Origin: Xanthomonas sp. CFBP 8443
GTDB taxonomy: Bacteria > Pseudomonadota > Gammaproteobacteria > Xanthomonadales > Xanthomonadaceae
NCBI RefSeq assembly: GCF_025666195.1
Contig: NZ_CP102592.1
Location: 1,302,001 to 1,366,000, forward strand
DNA: 64,000 nt
Direction: 5' to 3'
The notes under the pieces are model-generated. The model was not told the origin of the DNA and did no database searches. It saw only the letters and a list, made by a program, of their open reading frames with translations. Shown in pieces: positions 53,472 to 63,046 of this stretch (position 1 is its first letter; each line of letters begins with the position of its first letter). Made by a program: the position numbers and the translations under genes.

Positions 53472-54995
53472 TCAAGCCACGAACGGCCGGAAATTGATCC
53501 CCAACCCGGCCATGCCCTCGACCTCGCCGATCAGGTCGGCGCGCTGCAACGGCCGCGCTTCGATCCACGGCTGCGACAGGATCAGGTGCAGGTTGTCGCC
53601 GTCGGCCTTCAGCTCCAGCGACGGGATCGGTTCGGATTCGTGCGCGCGATGCAGCAGCACCGCCAGCCGCAGCAGCGCGGCCTTGCGCTTGGCGCTGAGC
53701 AGCAGGCGGTCGGGCAGGGCATCGAACGCGGTCTTGGGCACGTTGCGGCGGTGGGTGCGCACCAGCGTCGCCAGCACCTGCTGCTCCTGCCGCGAGAAGC
53801 CGGCGATGTCGGAGTGCTCGAGCACGTAGGCGCCGTGCACGTGGTACTGGCTGTGCGCGATGACCTGGCCCAGCTCGTGCAGGCGCGCGGCCCAGCCGAG
53901 CATGCGCCCATCGTCGGCATCCAGCGCCCAGGCCGTGGCGACCTGTTCGAACAGCGCCATCGCGGTGCCTTCCACGCGCGCGGCCTGGGTCTCGTCGATG
54001 CCGTAGCGCTGGGTGAGCGCGGCGATCGCGGTCTCGCGCGGATCGTTCTCGCCGCCGCGGCCGAGCATGTCGTACAGGATGCCTTCGCGCATGGCCGCCT
54101 TGCTCACCATCAGGCGCTGCAGGCCCAGCGCCTGGAACGCGGCTTCCAGCACCAGCACGCCGCCGGCGATGATCGGCCGGCGGTCGGCGGACAGGCCGGG
54201 CAGGTCGATGTCCTCGATGCGCTTGGCCAGCAGCAGGCGCTCGCGCAGTTGCGGCAGCGCCTCGGCGGTGATCGCGCCCTTGGTCAGCTTCATCGCCGCG
54301 CAGATCTCGCCGATCGCCTTGTGCGTGCCCGACGAGCCCAGCGCCTCGTGCCAGCCCAGCGCGCGGTACAGCCCGGCGAACTGCTGGAACTCGGCGCCGA
54401 TCTCGGTCAGCGCGTCCTTCCATTTTTTCTTCGACAGCTTGCCGCCGGGGAAAAAGCGCCGCGTGCTGGCGATGCAGCCGGCCTGCAGGCTCTCGCGCTC
54501 CAGGGTCTGGAAGCCGCGGCCGATGATGAATTCGGTGGAGCCGCCGCCGATGTCGATCACCAGCCGGCGCTGGTCCGGCTTGGGCGGCTGCGCATGCGCC
54601 ACGCCCAGGTAGATCAGGCGCGCTTCCTCGCGCCCGCTGACCACTTCGATCGGATGGCCGAGCGCGGTCTCGCCGGGGATCAGGAACGCCTGCGGCGAGC
54701 GCAGCTGGCGCACGGTGTTGGTGGCCAGCGCGCGCACCCGCAGCGACGGCACGTCGCGGATACGTTGGCCGAAGCGCGCCAGGCACTCCAGCGCACGCTG
54801 CCGGGCTTCGGCCGACAGCCCGCCCTTGTTGTCCAGGCCGTCGGCCATGCGCACGGTCTCGCGCAAGCGGTCCACCACCCGCAACTGCCCGAGCTGATAC
54901 CGCGCCACGACCATGTGGAAACTGTTGGAACCCAGGTCGACGGCGGCCAGCAGGTCGCCATCGCGCAACGGCGTGTACGGGGAGATGGGAGGCAT
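53472..54995 (-). CDS. ppx: Exopolyphosphatase
   Basis: A 507-residue enzyme of the Ppx/GppA family, which cuts terminal phosphate from polyphosphate. The ASKHA fold is clear: LAAVDLGSNSFHMVVARY, IEVVSGREEARLIYLGV, VIDIGGGSTEFIIGRG, and the HD-like part with AARLHELGQVIAHSQYH. The length fits Ppx rather than the shorter GppA, but the two overlap. The ATG at 54995 gives the standard N-terminus. It lies 59 bases after ppk and completes the phoB-phoR-ppk-ppx order. Confidence 0.94.
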   Translation of the reverse strand: MPPISPYTPLRDGDLLAAVDLGSNSFHMVVARYQLGQLRVVDRLRETVRMADGLDNKGGLSAEARQRALECLARFGQRIRDVPSLRVRALATNTVRQLRSPQAFLIPGETALGHPIEVVSGREEARLIYLGVAHAQPPKPDQRRLVIDIGGGSTEFIIGRGFQTLERESLQAGCIASTRRFFPGGKLSKKKWKDALTEIGAEFQQFAGLYRALGWHEALGSSGTHKAIGEICAAMKLTKGAITAEALPQLRERLLLAKRIEDIDLPGLSADRRPIIAGGVLVLEAAFQALGLQRLMVSKAAMREGILYDMLGRGGENDPRETAIAALTQRYGIDETQAARVEGTAMALFEQVATAWALDADDGRMLGWAARLHELGQVIAHSQYHVHGAYVLEHSDIAGFSRQEQQVLATLVRTHRRNVPKTAFDALPDRLLLSAKRKAALLRLAVLLHRAHESEPIPSLELKADGDNLHLILSQPWIEARPLQRADLIGEVEGMAGLGINFRPFVA

Positions 54996-55054
54996 GGGCG
55001 GAATGGTAGCCGATGCACGGCGGGTGCCGTCCATCGGCGCGCGCGTGGCGTGGC

Positions 55055-57151
55055 TCAGAGCCCGTCGAGCAGCGCCAGCTGCGCCGAATGCGGCGGCTGG
55101 TCCTGGCCCGGCGTCAGCTTGCGGTAGGTGCCGCTGGCGTCCAGTTCCCACGCGTTGAGGTTGTCGTCCATGTAGTTCTTCAGCACTTCGCGATGGATGC
55201 GCTGGATCAGCTTCGGATCCAGGATCGGGAAGCAGGTCTCGACCCGGCGCAGCAGGTTGCGCTCCAGCCAGTCGGCGCTGGCGCAGAACAGTTCCGGCGC
55301 GCCGTCGTTGCCGAACCAGTAGACGCGGCTGTGCTCGAGGAAGCGGCCGACGATCGAGCGCACCCGGATGTTGTCCGATACGCCCGGCACGCCGGGGCGC
55401 AGCGTGCACGCGCCGCGCACGATCAGGTCGATCTTGACCCCGGCCTGCGAGGCCACGTACAGCGCGCGGATCACCTGCGGCTCGTTGAGCGCGTTCATCT
55501 TAGCGATGATGCGGCCGGGACGCCCGGCCAGGGCCAGCTTGGTCTCGCGCTCGATCCGGTGCAGCACGCCCGGGTGCAGGGTGAACGGCGATTGCAGCAG
55601 GCGTTTGAGGCGGATCTTCGGCGCCAGCCCGGACAGCTGCTGGAACAGCAGGTGCACGTCGTTGCAGATGTCCGCATCGGCGGTGATCAGGCTCAGGTCG
55701 GTGTAGGCGCGCGCGGTGCCGCTGTGGTAGTTGCCGGTGCCCAGGTGCACGTAGCGGCGCAGCTTGCGCCCTTCGCGGCGCACGATCAGCAGCATCTTGG
55801 CGTGGGTCTTGTAGCCGACCACGCCGTACACCACCTGCACGCCGGCTTCCTGCAGGCGATCGGCCAGGCCCAGGTTGGCTTCCTCGTCGAAGCGCGCGCG
55901 CAGTTCGACCACCACGGTCACGTCCTTGCCGTTGCGCGCGGCCAGCACCAGCGCATCGACGATGCCCGAGTCCTTGCCGGTGCGGTACAGGGTCTGCTTG
56001 ATCGCCAGCACCTGCGGGTCCACTGCGGCCTGCTTGATCAGGTCCAGCACCGCGGTGAACGCGTCGAACGGATGGTGCAGCAGCACGTCGCCGGCGGCGG
56101 CGATCTCGAAGATGCCCTCGCTGTCGCGCAGCGTGCGCGGATTCATCGACGGGTACTTCAGGTCCGGGCGCTGCACCAGGTCGTAGACCTGGTTGACCCG
56201 GCTCAGGTTGACCGGGCCGTCGATGCGATAGACCGCGTTCTCCGGCAATTCGAAGTTCTGCAGCAGCGTGCGCATGATCGACTTCGGGCAGTCCTCGGCG
56301 ATCTCCAGCCGCACCGCCGGCCGGTAGCCGCGGTTGACCAACTCGTCGCGCAACGCCAGCGCCAGGTTCTCCACTTCCTCCTCGTCCACCACCAGCTCGG
56401 AATTGCGGGTCACGCGGAACTGGTAGGACCCCATCACCTCCATGCCCGGGAACAGTTCGTCGACGAAGGTGGACAGCACCGAGGACAGGAACACGAAGCT
56501 CTGCCCGCCTTCGGACAGGCTTTCCGGCAGCTGGATGATGCGCGGCAGCGAGCGCGGCGCACGCACGATCGCCAGGTGGCCAACGCGGCCGAACGCATCG
56601 GTACCCTTCAGCACCACCACGATGTTCAGCGACTTGTTGAGGATCTTCGGGAACGGATGCGCCGGGTCCAGGCCCAGCGGCGACAGCACCGGCATGATCT
56701 CGTTGCGGAAGTAGGCGCGCAGCCAGCGCTTCTGCCGCGCGTTCCAGCTGTTGCGGCCGAGCACGCCGATGCCGGCTTCCTTCAGCGCCGGGCGCAGCAC
56801 CTCGTTCCAGCAGCGGTACTGATGGTCGACCAGCTGCGCGGCGCGATCGTGGATGGTGTTGAGGATCGCGCTCGAGCTCAGCCCGTCCGGCGCCGGCGGC
56901 AAGCCGAATTCCAGCGCGTGGCGCACGGTGGCGGCGCGGATCTCGAAGAATTCGTCGAGGTTGGTGCAGGAGATGCACAGGAAGCGCAGCCGCTCCAGCA
57001 GCGGCACGCTCGGGTCCTGCGCCTGCGCCAGCACGCGGAAATTGAAGTCCAGCTGCGACAGTTCGCGGTTGAGGTACAGCGACGGGTCGCGCAGCGGGTC
57101 GCTGGGAACGTCCGGTGGCGGCGTGGGCGGCAGGGCGGCGGCGCGTGGCAT
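55055..57151 (-). CDS. ppk: Polyphosphate kinase 1
   Basis: A 698-residue enzyme that builds polyphosphate from ATP. The N-terminal domain starts LYLNRELSQLDFNFRVLAQA; the middle has LPENAVYRIDGPVNLSRV; the catalytic domains carry VLAIKQTLYRTGKDSGIVD, the autophosphorylated His in GYKTHAKMLLIVRRE, and GTGNYHSGTARAYTDLSLIT. Length and motifs are complete. It starts 11 bases after phoR ends, so it belongs to the same operon and is linked to phosphate starvation. Confidence 0.97.
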   Translation of the reverse strand: MPRAAALPPTPPPDVPSDPLRDPSLYLNRELSQLDFNFRVLAQAQDPSVPLLERLRFLCISCTNLDEFFEIRAATVRHALEFGLPPAPDGLSSSAILNTIHDRAAQLVDHQYRCWNEVLRPALKEAGIGVLGRNSWNARQKRWLRAYFRNEIMPVLSPLGLDPAHPFPKILNKSLNIVVVLKGTDAFGRVGHLAIVRAPRSLPRIIQLPESLSEGGQSFVFLSSVLSTFVDELFPGMEVMGSYQFRVTRNSELVVDEEEVENLALALRDELVNRGYRPAVRLEIAEDCPKSIMRTLLQNFELPENAVYRIDGPVNLSRVNQVYDLVQRPDLKYPSMNPRTLRDSEGIFEIAAAGDVLLHHPFDAFTAVLDLIKQAAVDPQVLAIKQTLYRTGKDSGIVDALVLAARNGKDVTVVVELRARFDEEANLGLADRLQEAGVQVVYGVVGYKTHAKMLLIVRREGRKLRRYVHLGTGNYHSGTARAYTDLSLITADADICNDVHLLFQQLSGLAPKIRLKRLLQSPFTLHPGVLHRIERETKLALAGRPGRIIAKMNALNEPQVIRALYVASQAGVKIDLIVRGACTLRPGVPGVSDNIRVRSIVGRFLEHSRVYWFGNDGAPELFCASADWLERNLLRRVETCFPILDPKLIQRIHREVLKNYMDDNLNAWELDASGTYRKLTPGQDQPPHSAQLALLDGL

Positions 57152-57162
57152 GGCGGTACTCG

Positions 57163-58488
57163 TTAGGCGGAGGTCAGGGTGGCATGGTCGTGCCGCGGAT
57201 GCACGCGTCCGGCGCCGAAGTGGCAGGAGAACGTGCTGCCCTTGCCGACTTCGCTTTCGATGTCCAGCCGCGCCTGGTGCAGGCCCAGCACGTGCTTGAC
57301 GATCGACAGTCCCAGCCCGGTGCCGCCGCTTTCGCGCGAGCGGCTGCTGGAGACGCGGTAGAAGCGTTCGGTGATGCGCGGCAGATGGTGCGACGGGATG
57401 CCGTAGCCGCTGTCGCGCACCGACAGCACCGCACCGTCGCCTTCGCGCGCAAAGGTGATGCTGACCGCGCCGCCGGCAGGGGTATAGCGCACTGCATTGG
57501 TGACCAGATTGGAGAACGCGCTGTGCAGTTCCTTGTTGGAGCCGACCAGATCCAGATCGGCCTCGTCGTGCACCTCGATGCGGTGCCGGCCCTGGCTATG
57601 CGCCTCGGCCTCGCGGCGCAGCGTGGCCAGCATCGGCGCCATCGCAATGCTCTCCTCGTTGGCGTGTTCCTGCGATTCCAGCCGCGACAGGGTCAGCAGG
57701 TCTTCGACCAGTTGGGTCATGCGCTGCGACTGCTTGCGCATCTCGGCGATCATCGGCCCGGAATCGGGGAAATCCTCCGGGTCGAGCATGTCCAGGTAGC
57801 CGTGCACCACGGTCAGCGGCGTGCGCAGTTCGTGCGAGACGTTGGCGACGAAGTCGCGGCGCACCTGCTCCAGCTGCAGCAGCTTGCTGACGTCGCGCGC
57901 GACCAGCAGCCAGTAGTCGTCGGAGTAGGGGATCAGGCGCAGGTTCAGGCGCAGCCGGTCGTCGATCGGCGAGGGCGTGTCCAGCATCGGCTCGGCGTTG
58001 CGGCCGCCGGCCAGCCAGTGCGCCAGCGGCATCGGCTGCAGCCGTTCGACCACCGGCACGTTGAGGTCACCGGGATGGCGCAGGCCGAGCAGGGTGCCGG
58101 CGGCTTCGTTGAACCACTGGATGCGCTGGCTGTTGCGGTCCACCACCACCACCGCGTCGGGAAGCGCGGCGGCGGCGGCGCGGTAGGCGCGCAGCATGTC
58201 CAGCAGGCGCCGCTTGCGCGTGCGCATTTCCGCCTGGCTGCGGTACAGCAGCCGGTCCAGTTCGTTCCACACGCCGGTGCCGGCCGGCGGCTCCCAGCGC
58301 TGGCGCGCGGTCAGCCGGCGCAGCACGCGGCGCAGGCGCCAGTAGTGCCAGCCCATCACCGCCAGCGACATCAGGGTCAGCGCCATCCACACGTGGCCGC
58401 CGAGCCAGCCGACCAGCACCGCCAGCAGCAGCAGCGCGGCCAGGGTGCCGAGGGTCTTGAACCAGGCGGAACGGATGTGGCGGGGCAT
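57163..58488 (-). CDS. phoR: Phosphate regulon sensor histidine kinase PhoR
   Basis: A 441-residue inner-membrane sensor kinase. Two hydrophobic segments stand at residues 13-48, a PAS domain at about 95-200 (LPDAVVVVDRNSQRIQWFNEAA), the phospho-acceptor His219 in VANVSHELRTPLTVVHGYLD and the ATPase domain with N box SNLVTNAVRYTP and G boxes RDSGYGIPSHHL and SGGTGLGLSIVKHVLG. There is no large periplasmic domain, as in E. coli PhoR, which senses phosphate through PstSCAB and PhoU. The ATG at 58488 is preferred; one at 58509 adds seven residues. phoB lies 64 bases upstream. Confidence 0.96.
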   Translation of the reverse strand: MPRHIRSAWFKTLGTLAALLLLAVLVGWLGGHVWMALTLMSLAVMGWHYWRLRRVLRRLTARQRWEPPAGTGVWNELDRLLYRSQAEMRTRKRRLLDMLRAYRAAAAALPDAVVVVDRNSQRIQWFNEAAGTLLGLRHPGDLNVPVVERLQPMPLAHWLAGGRNAEPMLDTPSPIDDRLRLNLRLIPYSDDYWLLVARDVSKLLQLEQVRRDFVANVSHELRTPLTVVHGYLDMLDPEDFPDSGPMIAEMRKQSQRMTQLVEDLLTLSRLESQEHANEESIAMAPMLATLRREAEAHSQGRHRIEVHDEADLDLVGSNKELHSAFSNLVTNAVRYTPAGGAVSITFAREGDGAVLSVRDSGYGIPSHHLPRITERFYRVSSSRSRESGGTGLGLSIVKHVLGLHQARLDIESEVGKGSTFSCHFGAGRVHPRHDHATLTSA

Positions 58489-58552
58489 CGGGAGCGCGCT
58501 CTGTCGCAATGGATCGTGTCCGTCCGCCGTTTATAGCAGGCGAAGGCTGCAG

Positions 58553-59242
58553 TCAGATGGAGGACGAGAAGCGATAGCCGGAGCCGCGCACCGTCTGCAC
58601 CATGTTCTCCACCGCGAACGGCTCCAGGGTCTTGCGCAGCCGGCGGATGTGCACGTCGATGGTGCGCTCCTCGACGTAGACGCTGCCGCCCCACACGTGG
58701 TCGAGCAGCTGCGCGCGGCTGTAGACGCGCTCGGGATGGGTCATGAAGAAATGCAGCAGGCGGTATTCGGTGGGGCCGATCGGCACCGGCGCGTCGCCGG
58801 CGAACACGCGGTGCGCGGCGCCGTCGATGCGCAGGCTGCCGACCGAGACGCTGCCGTCCTCGTCGTCGTCGCGGGTGCGGCGCATCACCGCGCGGATCCG
58901 CGCCAGCAGCTCGCGCGCCGAGAACGGCTTGACCACGTAGTCGTCGACCCCGGCTTCCAGGCCGCCGACCCGGTCGTTTTCCTCGCCGCGCGCGGTGAGC
59001 ATGATGATCGGCACCTCGCGGGTCATCGCGTCCTTGCGCCAGCGCCGGGCCAGTTCCAGGCCGCTGGTGCCGGGCAGCATCCAGTCCAGCAGGATCAGGT
59101 CGGGAACGCGGTCGGCGATGGAGGTCTGCGCTTCCCGCGCGTCGCCGGCGTGGACCGGTTCGAAGTCGCCCTTGCGCAGGGCGAACGCCACCATGTCGCG
59201 GATGGCGGGTTCGTCGTCGACGATCAGGATGCGTTTCTGCAC
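58553..59242 (-). CDS. phoB: Phosphate regulon response regulator PhoB
   Basis: A 229-residue OmpR-class regulator. The receiver has VDDEPAIRDMVAFAL, phosphorylated Asp53 in LLDWMLPGTSGLEL, and Lys in DDYVVKPFSARELLARIRA. The winged-helix domain includes PTEYRLLHFFMTHPERVYSR and VEERTIDVHIRRLRKTL. PhoB activates high-affinity phosphate uptake and polyphosphate genes when phosphate is scarce. A Pho-box-like site lies 40-70 bases upstream, pointing to autoregulation. It heads the operon with phoR, ppk and ppx. Confidence 0.97.
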   Translation of the reverse strand: MQKRILIVDDEPAIRDMVAFALRKGDFEPVHAGDAREAQTSIADRVPDLILLDWMLPGTSGLELARRWRKDAMTREVPIIMLTARGEENDRVGGLEAGVDDYVVKPFSARELLARIRAVMRRTRDDDEDGSVSVGSLRIDGAAHRVFAGDAPVPIGPTEYRLLHFFMTHPERVYSRAQLLDHVWGGSVYVEERTIDVHIRRLRKTLEPFAVENMVQTVRGSGYRFSSSI

Positions 59243-59280
59243 GACGGCACCGTGGGACTGGGAGGAGAGGTCGCCAGTAG

Positions 59281-59309
59281 ACTACGGTTTTATTACGATT
59301 CAGTGACGG
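59281..59309 (-). promoter_or_regulatory. Pho-box-like triple half-site upstream of phoB
   Basis: On the minus strand three 7-base half-sites, CCGTCAC, TCGTAAT and CCGTAGT, are each separated by four A-rich bases (TGAA, AAAA), an 11-base period. The E. coli Pho box has CTGTCAT half-sites at the same period. Two of the three half-sites match it at five of seven positions. The site lies about 40 bases upstream of the phoB ATG. Confidence 0.6.
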
Positions 59310-59324
59310 CGCTCGTGTGGCGTT

Positions 59325-60968
59325 TCAGCGTTGTTTCACATCCGGATCCTCCACGCCCTGGCGGCGCAGCTCCAGCACCGTGGGGGTGATCGCCGCAATG
59401 CGCGCATCGATGCGGGCGCGCGCCACGTAATCCAGGTCCTCGCGCTTCTTCAGGTTGTTCAACTGGATCAGCGCCTGTTCGGGGCGTCCGTTCAGATACG
59501 CGGCTTCCGCATAGGCCTCGCCGGCGCGATTGCCGTCTCCGGCCAGCTCGCAGGCGCGGGCGAAGGTGCGCTGGAACACCGGATCGTCGGCCGCCGCGGC
59601 CAGCAATGGCCGCAGCACCGCCTGCGCGCGCTGGCCGGCGGCACGGCCGCCTTGCTCGTTCAGCGCGGCGGCATAGGTCAGCGCCACCGCGCGGTTGCTC
59701 GGCAGCCGCTTGAGCAAGCCGTCGAAGCGCTGGTTGGCCTGCGCGACGCGGCCGTTGCGCGATTCGGCCTCGGCCACCGCCAGGCCCAGCCACCAGCTGT
59801 CCGGGTGCGCCTGCAACAGCTCCTCCAGGGTCTTGGTCGCGTCCAGCGCGCTGCCGCCGCCGCGCAGCCGGGCCAGCGCCAAGCCGTAGCGCTGGGCATC
59901 GCTGAGGCCCTGCTTGCTGCCCTGGCGCAGGCCCTCGTACTCGCGCACCGCATCGGCCGGCGTATTGGCGCTGAGCACGCGCAGGCGCTCGCGGGCCCAT
60001 TCGAACTGGCCGCTGGTGCCGCGCGCATAGGTGTCGAACGGCAGCTGCAGGCTCCCGGGCAGCAACGGGTTGCTGGGCGCGCCCAGCGGCTGGCTCAGCG
60101 ACACGTCGTTGGGGTCGACCCGCTCCTGCAAGGTGCCGCCGGGCACGCGGGTGGTCAGGGTGACGGTGTTCTTCTTCATCTGCTCGGCGCGCTGCCGCGC
60201 CTCGCTGATGCGGGTGGTGGTGACCGGGTGGGTCATCAGGTAGTCGGGGGTGCTGTAGCCGCCCTGGTTGCCGCGCATCGCCAGCGACATGCGCTCGAAG
60301 AAGCCGGCCATCGCATCCACGTCGTAGCCGCTGCGGGCCAGGGTGCGGATGCCCAGCCGGTCGGCCTCCGATTCGTTGGAACGGGTGTAGTCGATCTGGC
60401 GTTGCTGCATCAGTCCCAGGCCGCTGGCGATCGCCGCCTGGGTGGCGTCGCCGCTGGAACGGCCGCCGGCCTGCTGCGCGGCGACCACCGCGGCGAGCAT
60501 GCCGAGCAGGATCGGCACCTGGTCGCGCTGCGCCCGCTCCACCCCACGCAGCACGTGCTGCTGGGTGATGTGCGCGATCTCGTGCGACAGCACCGCGGCG
60601 ACCTCGTCCTCGCGCTCGGCGGTCAGCACCAGCCCAGCGTTGACCGCGACGTAGCCGCCCAGCGTGGCGAAGGCGTTGATCTGGCGGTCGCGCAGCATGA
60701 AGAAGGTGTACTTCTGCTGCGGCTGGTCGCTGTTGGCGCCGAGCCGGGTGCCCATGGTCTGCAGCCAGTCGCCGATCAGCGGGTCCTCGAGCACGTAGTC
60801 GTAGTTGCGCAGCTCGGCCAGCATCATCTTGCCGTACTCGGCCTGGCGCGCCGGGGTCAGCAATTCCCCGGCCGAGGAGCCGATGTCCGGGAGCTTGTTC
60901 TCCTGCGCCGGCGCGACGGCGGCGGCAGTGGCCAGGGTAATTGCGAAGGCAAGCGGCAGCGGGCGCAA
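59325..60968 (-). CDS. bepA: BepA-like M48 periplasmic metalloprotease with TPR repeats
   Basis: A protein of about 547 residues. After a signal peptide (LPLAFAITLATAAAVAPAQ) comes an M48 peptidase domain with the zinc motif VLSHEIAHITQQH (HEIAH, about residues 129-133), the third ligand in NESEADRLG and the extended block MTHPVTTTRISEARQ. The C-terminal 250 residues are helical TPR-like repeats. BepA in E. coli helps outer-membrane LptD assembly and degrades stalled products. The start TTG at 60968 is chosen for GGAG eight bases upstream and for the signal peptide; an ATG at 61100 would add a non-signal leader. It is codirectional with phoB. Confidence 0.9.
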   Translation of the reverse strand: MRPLPLAFAITLATAAAVAPAQENKLPDIGSSAGELLTPARQAEYGKMMLAELRNYDYVLEDPLIGDWLQTMGTRLGANSDQPQQKYTFFMLRDRQINAFATLGGYVAVNAGLVLTAEREDEVAAVLSHEIAHITQQHVLRGVERAQRDQVPILLGMLAAVVAAQQAGGRSSGDATQAAIASGLGLMQQRQIDYTRSNESEADRLGIRTLARSGYDVDAMAGFFERMSLAMRGNQGGYSTPDYLMTHPVTTTRISEARQRAEQMKKNTVTLTTRVPGGTLQERVDPNDVSLSQPLGAPSNPLLPGSLQLPFDTYARGTSGQFEWARERLRVLSANTPADAVREYEGLRQGSKQGLSDAQRYGLALARLRGGGSALDATKTLEELLQAHPDSWWLGLAVAEAESRNGRVAQANQRFDGLLKRLPSNRAVALTYAAALNEQGGRAAGQRAQAVLRPLLAAAADDPVFQRTFARACELAGDGNRAGEAYAEAAYLNGRPEQALIQLNNLKKREDLDYVARARIDARIAAITPTVLELRRQGVEDPDVKQR

Positions 60969-61121
60969 GGCAGGCTCCAGGAGAAAAGCAGGGCGCCGCG
61001 GGCGGCGTTTGGAAACGACGGGTGAATCCAGGGTAATCCGCAGTGTTGCGGCAGCGGACTCGAAAATCCACCCGCCCGCTACCATAGTGGCTTGGACCAC
61101 TTACAGCGCCCGGAGTTTCCC

Positions 61122-61433
61122 ATGGACACCCAGCATGCCGACGCCGGCCAGGCCGGCGGCCCGCCGATCACCCTGTACTCCACCGCGATCTGCCCGTACT
61201 GCGTGGCGGCCAAGAACTTCCTGAAGAGCAAGGGCCGCAGCTGGACCGAGGTACGCATCGACCTGGACCCGGCCGAGCGCGAGAAAATGGTGGCGCTGGC
61301 GCGCCGCACCAGCGTGCCGCAGATCTTCGTCGGCGACACCCACGTCGGCGGCTACGACGACATGATGGCGCTGCACCGCGCCGGCAAGCTGCAGCCGCTG
61401 CTCGACGGACAGGCGCCCGAGGCGCAGGCATGA
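61122..61433 (+). CDS. grxC: Glutaredoxin, GrxC type
   Basis: A 103-residue dithiol glutaredoxin with the active site AICPYCVAAKNFL and the GSH-binding segments TSVPQIFVGDTHVGGYDD. It reduces disulfides with glutathione in the cytosol. CGGAG lies eight bases before the ATG at 61122; an in-frame ATG at 61092 lacks this. Its end overlaps the next gene by four bases, so the two are coupled. Confidence 0.93.
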   Translation: MDTQHADAGQAGGPPITLYSTAICPYCVAAKNFLKSKGRSWTEVRIDLDPAEREKMVALARRTSVPQIFVGDTHVGGYDDMMALHRAGKLQPLLDGQAPEAQA

Positions 61434-61843
61434 GCGCTGCGCAGACCGGCGGCGAGGGTGGCGACGGCCAGGACCGGGTGCGCGAGTTCACCGAGTTCCG
61501 CCAGCGCATGAACCAGCGCATCCTGGCCGAGCCGAACCAGGTGGTGCGGCGTTTCTTCGCGCTCGACACCCAGACCTACCAGGCTGGCGCGCTGGACGTG
61601 AAGACCAAGGAACTGCTCGGCCTGGTCGCCTCGCTGGTGCTGCGCTGCGACGACTGCATCAGCTACCACGTGGCCCAGTGCAAGGAGGCCGGCGTGCAGC
61701 GCGACGAGTTCTTCGAGACCTTCTCGGTGGGCCTGGTGGTGGGCGGCTCGATCGTGATCCCGCACCTGCGCCGGGCGGTGGATTTCCTCGACAAGCTCGA
61801 GGACGGCGCCGCCGCCGCGCCGTCGGAGCACGCGCACGCCTGA
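61430..61843 (+). CDS. Carboxymuconolactone decarboxylase / AhpD-like protein
   Basis: A 137-residue protein of the AhpD-like superfamily. The redox motif CDDCISYHVAQC contains CxxC and the following His, as in AhpD-type peroxidases. KTKELLGLVASLVLR is the family start. It may reduce peroxides or disulfides with glutaredoxin. Coupling to grxC by a four-base overlap supports a joint redox role; carboxymuconolactone decarboxylase itself seems unlikely. Confidence 0.87.
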   Translation: MSAAQTGGEGGDGQDRVREFTEFRQRMNQRILAEPNQVVRRFFALDTQTYQAGALDVKTKELLGLVASLVLRCDDCISYHVAQCKEAGVQRDEFFETFSVGLVVGGSIVIPHLRRAVDFLDKLEDGAAAAPSEHAHA

Positions 61844-61911
61844 GCGCCGCCCGGATCGGCCCGATGCGCGCCGCCTGCGGGCGGCGCGCTGCGTTTCGGC
61901 GCCGCGGCGGT

Positions 61912-61941
61912 TTGGGAGCCTTCACCGGCTTCGGGCATAAT
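61912..61941 (+). promoter_or_regulatory. Probable promoter of the isocitrate dehydrogenase gene
   Basis: TTGGGA (61912-61917) and CATAAT (61936-61941) are spaced by 18 bases, which is close to the sigma-70 pattern. The start codon is about 79 bases downstream of the -10. Confidence 0.45.
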
Positions 61942-62019
61942 TACCGGTGAAACCTCCTTGCGCCTGCAGCCCGGGCTTCCGGCCGGCGCGCTCCCCCTCT
62001 GTACGGAAACCGCAATCCT

Positions 62020-63027
62020 ATGACGCAGACAATCACGGTCATCCGTGGCGATGGCATCGGCCCCGAGATCATGGACGCCACGCTGTTCGTGCTCGACGCG
62101 CTGAACGCCGGCCTCACCTACGAATACGCCGACGCCGGCCTGGTCGCCCTGGAGAAGCACGGCGATCTGTTGCCGGCCGCCACCCTGGACTCGATCCGCA
62201 AGAACAGGATCGCGCTGAAGAGCCCGCTGACGACGCCGGTGGGCGAGGGCTTCAGCTCGATCAACGTGGCCATGCGCCGCCAGTTCGACCTGTACGCCAA
62301 CGTGCGTCCGGCCAAGTCGTTCCCGAACACCAAGTCGCGCTTCGGCGCCGGCGTGGACCTGATCACCGTGCGCGAGAACACCGAAGGCGCCTACCTGAGC
62401 GAAGGCCAGGAAGTGTCGGCCGACGGCGAGACCGCGGTGTCGATGGCCAAGGTGACCCGCAAGGGCTCCGAGCGCATCGTCCGCTACGCCTTCGACCTGG
62501 CGCGGGCGACCGGCCGCAAGAAGGTCACCGCGGTGCACAAGGCCAACATCATCAAGTCGACCTCGGGCCTGTTCCTGAAGGTGGCGCGCGAAGTGGCGGC
62601 GAACTACCCGGAGATCGAATTCCAGGAAATGATCGTCGACAACGCCTGCATGCAGCTGGTGATGCGTCCGGAGCAGTTCGACGTCATCGTCACCACCAAC
62701 CTGTTCGGCGACATCCTGTCGGACCTGTGCGCCGGCCTGGTCGGCGGCCTGGGTCTGGCCCCGGGCGCCAACATCGGCGTCGACGCGGCGATCTTCGAGG
62801 CCGTGCACGGCTCGGCGCCGGACATCGCCGGGCAGGGCAAGGCCAACCCGTGCGCGCTGCTGCTGGGCGCGGCGCAGCTGCTGGACCACGTCGGCCAGCC
62901 GCAGAACGCCGAGCGCCTGCGCAACGCCATCGTCGCCACGCTGGAAGCCAAGGACGGACTGACCCCGGACCTCGGCGGCAGCGGCAACACCATGGGCTTC
63001 GCCAAGGCCATCGCCAGCCGCCTCTGA
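62020..63027 (+). CDS. Isocitrate dehydrogenase, predicted NAD-dependent
   Basis: A 335-residue citric acid cycle enzyme that oxidises isocitrate to 2-oxoglutarate. Substrate and metal sites are in [30 protein letters not shown] and [17 protein letters not shown]. In the cofactor loop [16 protein letters not shown], the Lys-Tyr pair that binds the NADP phosphate in E. coli Icd is replaced by Asp-Ile, so NAD use is inferred. A homologous NAD enzyme is known from Xanthomonas campestris. A clear terminator follows. Confidence 0.92.
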   Translation: MTQTITVIRGDGIGPEIMDATLFVLDALNAGLTYEYADAGLVALEKHGDLLPAATLDSIRKNRIALKSPLTTPVGEGFSSINVAMRRQFDLYANVRPAKSFPNTKSRFGAGVDLITVRENTEGAYLSEGQEVSADGETAVSMAKVTRKGSERIVRYAFDLARATGRKKVTAVHKANIIKSTSGLFLKVAREVAANYPEIEFQEMIVDNACMQLVMRPEQFDVIVTTNLFGDILSDLCAGLVGGLGLAPGANIGVDAAIFEAVHGSAPDIAGQGKANPCALLLGAAQLLDHVGQPQNAERLRNAIVATLEAKDGLTPDLGGSGNTMGFAKAIASRL

Positions 63028-63046
63028 GCGCGCCGGAAGATCGCAA

